Source of the DNA: Liolophura sinensis
Taxonomy: Eukaryota; Mollusca; Polyplacophora; Chitonida; Chitonidae
Reading direction: 5' to 3'
NCBI RefSeq assembly: GCF_032854445.1
Contig: NC_088295.1
Coordinates: 18,589,385-18,649,384 of the forward strand
Length of the DNA stretch: 60,000 nucleotides
Shown here one piece after another: positions 46,416 through 59,055 of the stretch (position 1 is its first letter; the number at the start of each line of letters is the position of its first letter). The translations under genes and the position numbers were made by a program. The notes beneath the pieces were generated by a model. It made no database searches. It was not told where the DNA came from and was given only the letters and a program-made list of their open reading frames with translations.

Positions 46416-49400
46416 CTGTTAAAAATATAAGGAACAGAATAAATGTTTTTCGTTGTATTTTCAAGATATTATTATGTCTATTCAATTATATGAATTAGAG
46501 AGGGGAGGGATGCAGAGACGGCAAATAGCAGTCAACACGAGGGCACAGCATGGTCTACAGTAACAAATCTTTGGCAAGGGGCACAACTCCGACTATTAAA
46601 AGCCATACATACCACACACATGCAAATCCATTGCTATCGATTGATGGATAGACTTGTTAAACGCCATACCCGGGAATGTTTTACTTCTGACAACAGTCAA
46701 TATTGTGGGTGGATGAAACTGGAGTGCCCAGGGCCACCAACTTTTAGCAAGTTACTGATGAGCTTTCTCCACATAAGACATTCAGAAATGCACACCATAT
46801 TGGTGGAAGACAAATGGTTTACAAACAACGCTCACTAGTCCCAAAAGAGTGAGTGCAGTCCAATCTACAAATACCCTGTCCAATATACAAATACCCTGTC
46901 CAATCCACAAATTTCCTGTCCAATCCACAAATACCCTGCCAAATCCACAAATTCCCTGTCCGATCCACAAATTCCCTGTCCAATCTGCAAATACCCTGTC
47001 CAATCCACAAATACCCTGCACAATCTACAAATAATATATCACTTTGTTCAGGAATTATCAGAGACAAGTGAACAGACGAATTTACACAACTATAAAAGAG
47101 AAGTAATGTGAACCTGTCAGACAAAAATTAATGATCTTGCATACATACATGTAAACATGTAAAACAAAATACCACGACACTGTTCAAAGCTGGCATTACC
47201 TGTTTGTTTTACAAGTAGAACACACTTACACTGTCTCCAAGATCAATATCCTTAATCAGCTCATCCATTTCTAAGCCACTGGAAACTGGAGTGTCTGTGT
47301 TGGAATGACCACTGAGGTTTCTACTTCTTGGTTCAATCCTGAAAAATAAAGTTATACTTGTGGTGAATTTCACTACGCCAATGTCTAATTGTACACTTAT
47401 CCACATGACTTTTAGATTTTTATCCACATGGTGTTCATCATCTGAACACACTTAACCACTAATGACCTACTTTCTAAACCTTTAGAAAACTATCTCCTTT
47501 CTATTCATATTTTTTATTTTCAATTCAGAAATCAAAATCAAGGAAAATACTGACCCTAATGAAATTCAAACTGACAGTGGTTGTGACCACACCGCTCTAA
47601 GCTGGTTAAAGAGATCAGGGACCTTCCTGATCTTATTAAGGTCAGATCAAGGAGCCTATCTCTTTACTGACTTGTGAAGATGTGAAGAAACAGTTATTTC
47701 CTTCCCATTAGATGACCCCTCATTGGCTGGAGAAGTCAAACCTTATTACCCTGCAGTGTAATTTCTCAACCTTTTCGTGTATGAAAGAGCAGCTTTCAGT
47801 GCCATTTATTTATTTATTTTAGTGGTGTTTTATCGCCGTACTCAAAATATTTCACTTCAACGACAGTGGCCATCATTATGGTGCAGAGCCATTTATGCAT
47901 ATTTTTAATTTGATTTTGAAAAAAAAAATACATTGGTTGGAATGTCAGGACTTCACAAAAAGTATATTTTTATCAGCCAACACAGTATAATGCCTTCAGA
48001 ATATGCTTGAATAAACACCTTGCAAACATGCGAAAAGGTTGAGGAATTACAGAACCACTACAAAACAACTGCACGCAAGTGACTGAAAGGGCTGACTTGA
48101 TGTATGTGGAAACCTGAGTTTGATGGGGCTGACATTGGAGCTTGGATTTTTTTTTTTTTTTTTTTTTTGATTGGTGTTTTACGCCGTACTCAAGAATATT
48201 TCACTTATACGACGGCGGCCAGCATTATGGTGGGTGGAAACCGGGCAGAGCCCGGTGGAAACCCACGACCATCCGCAGGTTGCTGGCAGACCTTCCCTCG
48301 TACGGCCGGAGAGGAAGCCAGCATGAGCTGGTCTTGAACTCACAGCGACCGCATTGGTGAGAGGCTTCTGGGTCACTACGCTGCGCTAGCGCGCTAACCG
48401 ACTGAGCCACGGAGGCCCCTGGAGCTTGGAGAGTGGAAATATCTGAAGATCTATTTAACCAAAAGCCAGTATCAGGAGTGGCTACTAGATCTGACTTTGG
48501 TGAGATTGGACACAATCCAGAAGTAAAAGTTGTGATCCACAGGATAGTAAACCATATTAAAGTGCCAATCCAGTTCCATGAGAAACCAGGCTGAAATATT
48601 TAAATGTTAGAAACCCAACAGAGCCAATAGCCTCAAAAGTAAACAACACTATTTAGCCAAAATAAATGGAGAATCAGCAAAAACAAAACCTTCAGAAATT
48701 TCTGTAAAATTTGCCTGATGTGATTTATTTGATTGGTGTTTTACGCCGTACTCAAGAATATTTCACTTATACGACAGCGGCCAGCATTATGGTGTGAGGA
48801 AACCAGGCAGAGCCCGGGGGAAACCCACGACCATCCGCAGGTTGCGGACAGACCTTTCCACGTAAGGCCGGAGAGGAAGCCAGCATGAGCTGGACTTGAA
48901 CTAACAGCGACCACATTGGTGAGAGACTCCAGAGTCATTGCGCTGCGCTAGTGCGCTAACCGACTGAGCCACGGAGGCCCCTGCCTGATGTGACATGATA
49001 CGATTCCTCGTGCGATGCTGAATCAGGCAGACATGATGTCAACTGGGGCAATTGTGTTGAATAGATGTCAAGAGCATTGCAAAGTACTTGTCTTACATCA
49101 GAGAAGGCATTCAAAGGAAAATTTTCATTATTGTGTGAGTCACTGAAACTAACAAGAGCGATTTCAATAGATGGAATGTACTAAATACAACTTCTGAACA
49201 CAGGTCAGATTATTCTGATCTTTATCATTTAACCCTGCTTTTAATATGCTAAGGTTTTGACACTGGTGTAGGTCTTTAAATATATCTAGTGTCATAAAAT
49301 CTACCAAACACTGCATGAACCCCTGCATTATCCCGACTAATGACATACCCATGCCAGGCAACCGCATCCTCAACCGCAGTCTGCAGGTGCTCAGGGAGAT

Positions 49401-52400
49401 CTTCAAACAGCTCACTCTCTGTGATATTAGGGTGCTCCATTATAAAGCTCAACGTGTTGTCCTGAACAGCCATATACATACACAACGTGTCAGCAAACAA
49501 TGCTTCTTCAGAATGTACATCATGATCAATATATGAGACCACAACTGATACTGAGTCAACCGATGTTTGTATAAAAGAGTTTAATGTATACTCTTCATAC
49601 AGGAATTTCAGAGGACTTTAGCATTGTTTAGGTCATAAAAATTTTCAATACAAGAAACATCACAGAAACAAATCAGTTTTTGATCGGTTCTGAAGTAATA
49701 GTACATGTACTCAAGAATATTAAACTCCTGCAACATCATTCAGTTTAACAGGTAGAGGAAATAGGACTGCAAGTGACTTACATTTTCACCTGCACAGAGA
49801 GCTAACCCTACATGTATATAAGGCAGGAGAGAAGCAATTCCATGTCTTACCCTTAGGTACTTCACATTTAATTGGTCTGCTAAGCTGAGTAGATACAGAG
49901 CTGTGTCTTCATCTATATGGTGCTTCAGGGAATGTTCACATAAACATGTCAAACTGTCCACCTGAAAACAATGCACACAACATCCATGTGACAATCCCAA
50001 TTGTAGTGTTGGTAACAGCATGTTCATTAAGAAGACAGGCTGCCAAGTTCAAATCGCCTAGATAACACACAGCAAACAAGAGTGGCCCAATGTTTGAGAG
50101 CTCAATGTGTATGTGTTTCCATTTTGAGCACACTTCATTCACAATCGACTTTAATGTTAAAGTTTTGGATGCATATTAGAATTATGAATCGTCCGTTAGA
50201 GTTTGCCCTGCCTACACACAGTGTGTAAGAGAGCCCAAGTACAACTACTTAGTGCTCACCTCATATCTGTCGGCCACAGTCATCATCTCCACCAGCTGTT
50301 CTGTAGACAGTTCATTCACCTCTAGCTGGCCAGAGTAGAGGTACTCCAGAAACAACTTAAACAACTCCGGGTTGGTGTCATGAACTGTTATTTTTCTGTG
50401 ATCAAAGTAATAACAAAAGCTCATGAAAGAACATTCATAATGTTAAAGGCCTTCAGTGCAACATAGGCCTACTTTATTTCACTTAAGTTTGGAATTTTTC
50501 AATTAACACACTTTGCTTGAATCTGATTGATTCATCCACACTATAGTGTCACTCAAAGTGAAGTTTAATTAATTTCTCCACAGGAGAAACTCATCTTCAC
50601 ACTTATCAGTGTTAGCATCAAAAGTATTAAGGCTAGAGGCTAAAATTCTGAATAGCTTTTACCTACTGGAACTGTGATCAAACACCCCAAGAGTGAAGTT
50701 GCAATGAGATGAAAAACCCTGCAAGTGTCCTCTTCCAGAAGAACCTAATGTCTGGGCCAGAGAGGGCACTTGGGCACTAACATGTGACTGTATGCACCAA
50801 CATTTTAACACGAACATTATTAACTTACTTGTCAATGGATTCCCTCATGCCACTTAACAGAGCTCTTCTGAACCAATCACAGCGTGCTGCTATTATAACA
50901 CAGTGAGCTTTGATCGGATGAATATCTACATCTCTCTCTGACTCGGACCTCTCTACAGGCTCTCCCTGGGTGTGATCTATCACAATGTCTCCTTGATCTG
51001 TAAACAGTACATATACCTGTAGTGTGGGCATAAAGGCAGAATAACAGACACTCATTTCTAATACTGTATTTCACATAAACTTAAGCCTTTTTTTTAAGGG
51101 ACACTTTTTAGGGATTTGGTATGCATCTCCTTAATTTCTCATTTGTTGGATTATAAAAACATTCATTGGTAGACTCCAAGGTGTCATAAAAGATTATGTA
51201 TTATCCTTCACAGAAACTTATAAATAGATATATTTCAAAACCTATACAACAACAGTTTCCCAAAGGTTTTGGGTGTGTTCAGGTATCTTCCAAACTGGTA
51301 GCTAACAAAACTTAGTAACAGGTTGAGAAGAGAATATTAGCACAAAATTATAACTGGCAATTCAAAAACAACACAAACTAGATTTAACCAGATACTCTCT
51401 TTCTTTAAACTTCAAAAAATCATTAAGTAATATTTTCTGTGAAGGCCTTGGGTTGGTAAATCCAACCAAGACATAAATTGTCGAAATTATCTGAAAATTA
51501 AGGTGGATAAATTTCATTAAAAGATTGTTTTAAAGAGGTGAAAATGCTGTATATGTAATAGGGTAATTATAACCAAACCAATTACAAACTCTTCTCTATG
51601 ATACGTGTCTGTAGTCTGTATAAGTCTGTAGAACATCTTACCATGAACAGTTATTATTTCAAAGGTCATGTCTGTCCGCTCTGCCTTCCTCAGTAGCTCC
51701 AGAGCCCTGCTGGCTGTGGCGCTGTCACGGGCATATGGAGGGGTGCATATTGATTCCACCGAACTTAGCTGACAACACACACATTGACACATTAGTATTT
51801 ATGTTCACTGGTATTCTGCATGAATATAAACGCCTGATATTAAATGAGTTTAGTTGTTTAAATGTACAACATGACTACTAGTCAATGAAAATAAAACTGT
51901 GTAATCCTTTATATTTTACACTTGTTTTTAAATGTTTTTAATTTTAAATGTTTTCTATAGTAACATATTCAGATATGTTATCCATTTTAAACAGCAATAA
52001 TTTTTAATGCTCATTATGTCACCATTTTGGCAGAAATACTATGTCATTATATAAAAGCCTATTCATTCATTCATTCAACAATTAGGCAGGGTTAACAAAA
52101 TACTCTGTCAAAAGCTCTTGTCCACACCTGTACATATCTGGTATTAAGTGCAGGTTTCAGTGTGCTATTGGCCGACCCGCCCTCAGCTCCCACAGGTGGG
52201 TCCAGCAGCCCCAGGGAGGTCAGCGAGCCGGTGAACTGGTCCCTGTGTACTATGTCATTAGCACGACTGATCATGGATTTGAGGGTACTTCTGTGGGTTA
52301 GCACTTTACCCAGGCCCCACGCCTGATGACAAATGCACAGAATACATACTCATGTAAGTGTATCATAATTCAACTTTACACCTGTCTAGAAATGTTGAAT

Positions 52401-55400
52401 TACTAAAGTCAAAAATATCTTTACAAAGTTAATCATGCCATATCTAGTTCCAGAAAATGTTTGTGCTCCAAACTAATGGAAAACAAAAGCAAATCGGTTT
52501 ATATTAAAACCAATAAGTAATTGAACAAATATGAAGATTTACTAAAAAAAAAAATTAGGTTTTCATTTCTCTCATTCACAGACTTACAAGCCCTCAGAAT
52601 GCACCATTTTGAGTTGCATTTTATAAAACTTATTCATGCAGGCACAATGTCACCTTTAAAGCTTGGGATAAGAACCTTAATTTTTTTTCCAGATATAACT
52701 TAGACTAGATTTCACGACAAGGCCTTATCATGATTTTTCAGTCTGAATATTATGCAACGGATTTAGGATAATATATATATGCTCTATATAATTATATCCC
52801 CTCTATCCTGAAGTAAAGCTAGATGGTCAATAATTCCAGGTCTCATATGTCATCAGTGCCCTATCTCACCACTTTTGACGTGCCGAGCTTGAACAGGTAT
52901 TTCCACTCCCTCCATGTGACCTTCTCATCTAACGCTGCCATGAGCTCCTCTAGCCTGATCAGGAATAGCGGTACCTGTGACCAACACACAATCACTCTGG
53001 TGACAAGTGGCACGATTCACTTTCTGGCCATAATATATGTTGAATATGTTAGTACTACACTGAAGTTTCATTAAGTCAAAACAAGGGATAGTTGAAGATT
53101 TCACAAAATTTGCTGGAAACATTCTTGGTCTTCACAGCAGAGTACATCACACTGATATTACTGTACCTGGCTCAATGCAGCTGCTTTCAATCACCTACAA
53201 CAGGTAATCATCAAATGGCATAATGCATACATGTAGTAACATAACTACCTTACCTCATCAATTAGTTGTTCCAAGTTCTTAGAAACTGATCTGATTTTTT
53301 CCGACTGGGTCATTGTACTAAAGTTTTCCCTGCAAACAATAAACAATCCCATTCAGTGTATGAGTTTAATCAATACAAGCTATTACATGCATCAGAAATA
53401 AGTTGAGAACACATCTGTGAAGAAAAGCTTTGGTCCTCAAAGATTACTTGAAGGGATACAGAATTGATGCTGATTGGCTTACAATGGAGGCAGGATTCCC
53501 TGGGTTAAATCTTGGAGCATTGGTCATGCTTGAATAAATGTACCATACCTAAAATTCAGCTTCCGCTAGGCACTGGGCTTGCACATCAGCCAATCAGAAT
53601 CGATTCTGTATCCCTTTACAGAATCAACACTGATTAAATGACAGTGGAAATGAGGTTTCCTGGGTTAAATCTTGGAGCCTTGGTCATTTTTGAACAAATA
53701 TATCAAACCTACATGTAAAATTCACCTCAGGCAAGGCATGACCTGGGTTTTCCAATCTCTCTAACCAGCCAATCGGAATCGCTTCTGTATCCCTTTAAGC
53801 ACCGAGTGTGTGATTCGTAAAAAGTGAAACAGAGCACCAGTAAGCCCAAAAAAGAGCAAATTATCAAATTCAACTATATTACACTCTCTGTTAACAAAAA
53901 TTCATTCCTGCCTCGAAATGGCTGCTACATAGTTAGAGTGGCATTAGCCCATAGTCAGTAATTCATTCAATTTAATTCATTCAGAAGTGGAGAAGCACTA
54001 GTAACAGTCTTTATGGGAATTTCAGCAACAAATTATCTCACACTACAAACTGATATTAACAGTTTTTACAACATGATGCTTTTATTTAATTCAATTTATA
54101 CTTCACGTCTTTAACTTACTTTTTCAGCATGAGGTGCATAAAACTAGCTGATGTTTTGTCATGGAAATTCTTCAACTTCATAAGTTCTCTCATGTGTAAT
54201 GCCTGTAATATAAACCAAAAATAAGAGGCTACAATTTTTGCTAAATGTCAGTCAATAATGTAATCCACTGACAAATCCACTGCATCTTCTAAATTTTCTT
54301 CTTCTTTTTCCACTGGTTTTGCATTTCCTTTGCATGGTTTTTGGTAAATAAATAAACCTATTGAACTTCAAGCTGTCATCTTTAAATACTGTATCTCTGA
54401 TTATCATTTCAGCTACATAATTTTTAATTATTAAGAAAAGAAGAGGTTTGAAATAATGTTATCATGATTCATTCTATTCTAGTGGGGAAAAATGCAGTGC
54501 TTAAATGGCCACATTACCAGTTTTTGGTTTATGTGTAATTGGAGTTTTGACAGCAAAACAAAATTCACACTCATCAAAGATTCATTCCATCCTTATTCAT
54601 GCACACTCACATTTTTCAGCGTTTTCCCCAAAACATCTCCGACATTCCCCTTTTTATGCTTGTCTTGTTTGTCAGTAGATTTTTCTGACTTTTCTACTGT
54701 ACCACTTGAGTTTATCACTTGCTCTAGAGCTGACTTTGTTTCCACTACAAATTTTGATATTGTATCCAGCGTAGTCTCTATCTGAAATAAACAAAACAAT
54801 ATAAAAAATGCAAAAAATATTGGGATGAATCCAGTATTATATTAGATGACATATACACAAAATAAAACACAAAGGAAGATCCCAAAGAACTGGTAAAATA
54901 TTTCACTGAATGTTCTGAAAACAATTTTGTGTCCATTTGCAGAAATATAGCAGCCTTAGTCATCAAAATACAGCAACTGTTCTTCCTGTACTACATTTTG
55001 ACACATTTACATTTTGAGTCTTCAGAATTATGAAAATGAAGAATACAAGATAATATTTACCTCAGGCACTAAATAAGTAGCTATTTCATTCCTTTGACTG
55101 GGGCAGAGTGAGGAACAATGTTGTTTGCACACTTCCAAGAATTTATGCAACTGGTTCATGAAAACAGGTAGCCTGGAACAAGGTAAATCGACCATATGGG
55201 AAATGTACACATCATAACTGTTGAGAATCACAATTAGGACATTTAACAATGTCATGCTATGTTATTGGGTAAAATGTGCAATTAAACAGGTTTAAACTCT
55301 TACAATGAACAACCCTTTTCAACCTAAAGCATGTATCTCGGCTGTCTATGTATCTACCTATGTACAGGTATCTAGGCTGAACCTTTTTGTTCAGCCTAGA

Positions 55401-58400
55401 TACATGTACATACAGGGTGAACAGATGAACAATTAGGTCCTCAGTAAACTGGTGTACGTTCTGCTTTCAGGTGATTATATTAGACAATAAGCAGAAAGGA
55501 AGTTAACCTTGTAACTTTTAAGACATTCCTTGACTAGAGCATAAAAGAGAACATGTAAATGATGCAATACCTTGATTTGGCATATTTGATTATTTCATGT
55601 CTTTCTTCTCTTGACAACTCTCCCTTTCTTCTTGAAAACAGATCACAAAGTATAAGTAGTTTGGCACTGGCTGAAAAGAGCAAGATATCGGTAATTCAAA
55701 TCTGGTTATGTCCTTTTTATTACCATGTGTAAGATCTGATTTACTTACCATATCTAGGAATATCAGTTGCAAAACAACTGTTATTGTCGTCATAGTCAGA
55801 GTTTGAAAATCCATACATCAAAAAAAGGGTGAAAACTATTAAAAGTCAGTAATAATTCAACAACAAGTAATCAGAGAATTCAAAATCAAACTTTAACATT
55901 TCTGCAATGCTCAGTGACTTGAACAGTACATGCACACAACAGGTCAGGGCAAGAAAGCAAATTCACAAAGAACTTACCAACAGCTCCCTCCCTAAGAGCT
56001 TGCTTAGCCACGTAACAGAGGCGAGCTGGGTTAGAGAGTAGGCCTTCTTCCTGTGACTGGGAGCCATCTCCTTTACCACTGAACAGATCTATAATACGGT
56101 CTGCACATGCATGCATGTCTGTCACCAGGCTTGTTATCTCTGTAATTAACACCCTAGAATTAGCTTTGCAAATAAAGTACAGTGTACGAGTTAAATTTTT
56201 CAGGTGATTAACACACTTTACAATGAATCTACAAATGATGATCTACACAAAGAAACAAAAATTTATTAATTTATTTGATTATTGTTGAAAGCCATATAAT
56301 CAAGAATTTTTCAGTAGCATAATAGCACACTGTTATATGGGTGGAAAAAAACAGTGTGCCTGGGGTAAGCAGACCTTTGATAAATTAATGATACACAAAT
56401 TTGACCACAGGCTTATATCCCAATGAGTATCCAACATTTCATTTTCTCCAGACTGAATGATGGTGCATTGTACAATTCAGGTCTAGAGATTATTGCATCA
56501 AATCTAACCAGTTATGAAATGTTCAAGTTACTACAGGTTTCAACGTCTTTTGTGGCACCTTCACCATCTGCTGAGAAAAACTGTAACATGTCAGAAAACT
56601 TGCACAAATTTTAAATTTCCGTAACTTTTCTTATAAATGACATCGCTTTATGGCACATTGTCTTTTGCGAGCAAAGGTATGAGAAATATGACATACGAAG
56701 CTTTGTGAAAGTGGCTCCTGAATTGAAGTTGTTGCTAAATCTACATGGAAGACCATTGCATGGATTACAAGCTGTCTTCTTTGGTCGTGACCATGACCTG
56801 GCACATACATGTATAGGATATATACATTTTAATACACATGTGCTTACATACTAAACAAACAACTTTCACTCCTTGTTATCTTTCTGAAAATTTGACATTT
56901 ATGTAAAACATATCTCCATATCATAGATCAAGCTGGGATACATAATGTAACCTATGTACCAGGCTAATTTAGTCAACATAAAGTTGACAGGCTCTGTCGA
57001 AACACACCCGTTTTTCTGGTACAAGTGGTGATTAACACAATTATTGTTAGCCAATGAGCACAATGAGCAGAAAACCTTCGCAAAAGATTATAGACTTTCA
57101 CTGGTAGAGGTGGAGGTGTGTCTTTATTAATATTCATGATGAAGTAAGAAGTTGACCACGGAACACTAAATTAAATAAATTCATAGGGAAGGGAAACTGA
57201 TGTTATTGTTTGTGAGAAACTGTCAAACAGCTCTGTGCATTCATCAGCGATAATCTTCCAGGTTTATTCTTCACAGAATAGCTATATTATGTATTATTTT
57301 CTGCTGAAGACAGAAACAGGGAAGCCCATCTGCTTCATGACATTGCAGAGTGTGGTAGTGACAGTCCAGCAGTCTTATACTTTCACGCAGAGCCCATCCT
57401 CAGAATTCCAAACTCATGCTAAACAATTATATCCTCTTCTAACATACATGTAATCCAGTGGTTCAAACATTTCAAATGAGTCAAACTGCCTTCTGACATG
57501 AAACAGCAACAGCATTCTTTTTCGGCTAGGTGTTAGTAGGTTCATTTTCATTGGTCAATGTGGATTAGTGGCCTCTAGGTGCCTCATACCAGAAATTTGC
57601 TGGGTGTTTAAGCAGAGGTTGGTAGACTGTAAGGCTACGGCCTCTGCCTAAGGAGAGCGACCTCAAATATACTTACGTTGCTTTAAAGCTGTATTCTTCA
57701 GAAATGTTTCACATATACTACTGAACTTTTCAAAGCCATGTAAATTGCTGACTTCTTTGATACAGTGCTTTGCTGTGTCCTCAGACAGGCCTCTGGGAAG
57801 GCACTCGGAGTACAAGTAATAGAGAACCGTGTAGAGGACATCTTCTCGTAAACCTGACAGTGGGGGTGGGCACCGCGACCAATCAACACCAACAGCACTC
57901 AATCTCAGCAGGGTCTCATGAACCTTAAACTAAACACCCATACACTCATTAGTTATGTAAATGCGCCAGCATCTTGTCTTGATGAAAAAAACCCTTAGCA
58001 TAATAAAAAGCATTGATACTCAAAAAAAAAAAATAAAGAGAAGTTGAAAATGGTGTGTAAAATTCAGTACTTCAAAAAAAAATTTTGCTTTTGCATAATG
58101 CTAATTACAAAATGAGCCACACAGTTAACAAGTAAGTTCTGCTTTTCTTCAGGAACAAGACCAATGAATTTCAAATGGGTTTATGTCATTTTTAGATGCC
58201 TATTCATAAACACTGGACTGACACCCATGTGAAGAAGTTTATTATATGCGTGTAATTAATTAACCCTAAAACGGAAAGGATGCATGTGGTGGACGTAGGC
58301 AGTGCAACAACAACATAATACTACTGTCAGCACATACTGCCTGACGATAAGGCAGGGCTTTGTTGTAGCTATCTGCCAAAATATATATGTGTCCCATGTA

Positions 58401-59016
58401 TCTAACGTTTACTTGCACTTACAAATACGTCCACCATGAAGTGTACACTCAGGACAGCATAATGTTCATTAATTGTTCTTTATATAAACCTGCTTAAATT
58501 CACAATCTTGCTCATAACGTAGGCCTATAACCGATCTGTACATACAGCTGTAGACCTGTACATTGTAATGTTTCATGATAACTGATTAATTTTCTGGCAG
58601 AAACCCTATACGTTTAACGTTGCTCCATATATACTAGCCGCACAAATTTTTGTTTTATGTCATTTATGAAGGTACATGTATGCACTTAGTAATTTTAACA
58701 AACGTTACTTCAATGAAATATGGTCAACTCCTATTCAACCAACTCACATGACCTCGAACAGCCGTATAGGAATTAACCAACTTCAATAAAATCGTACACA
58801 GCTCTGAATGCTCAGGTCATACCCGATTAACATACACCATTATATCCTGCTCAAAAACATTTCCATCAGGGCGTAAAGGGCTTACTATTACCATGCATTT
58901 GTTTTATGTGATGAAAACGGGGATTAAGCTGAACCTTGCTTCACATATTCATGTTTTTGACTCTCCTCTACTGCAAACATTTACTAATAATGGACAAACC
59001 TTTCTGTTCTGGCACC

Positions 59017-59055
<39 letters not shown>

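Larger units (their letters stand above)
47339..49348 (-). other. BTB gene intron o-p, repeat-rich
   Basis: 2.0 kb, phase 2. About half is mobile DNA: MITE copy C with nested SINE, then two full-length SINEs. It also has a small hairpin-prone stretch near 47607-47670 (AGATCAGG/CCTGATCT). Confidence 0.8.

Noticed and set aside
46782-47124. ORFs on both strands with repeating NPQIPC or GLDRVF peptides
   Set aside because: They are translations of the 20-bp minisatellite in several frames, in an intron of the BTB gene.
47607-47670. Hairpin-prone stretch with AGATCAGG/CCTGATCT and AAAGAGAT/ATCTCTTT
   Set aside because: The arms are only 7-9 bp and interrupted; not convincingly beyond chance in AT-rich intron.
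48350-48420. tRNA-like sequence with A box and B box at the SINE head
   Set aside because: It is the promoter head of the SINE, not a tRNA gene: it continues directly into the SINE body and lacks a tRNA 3' end.
48104-48515. Several ORFs on both strands (for example ending RRGSQHEL or starting [10 protein letters not shown])
   Set aside because: They lie inside the SINE; identical peptides appear in the copies at 48741 and 2541. SINEs do not encode proteins.
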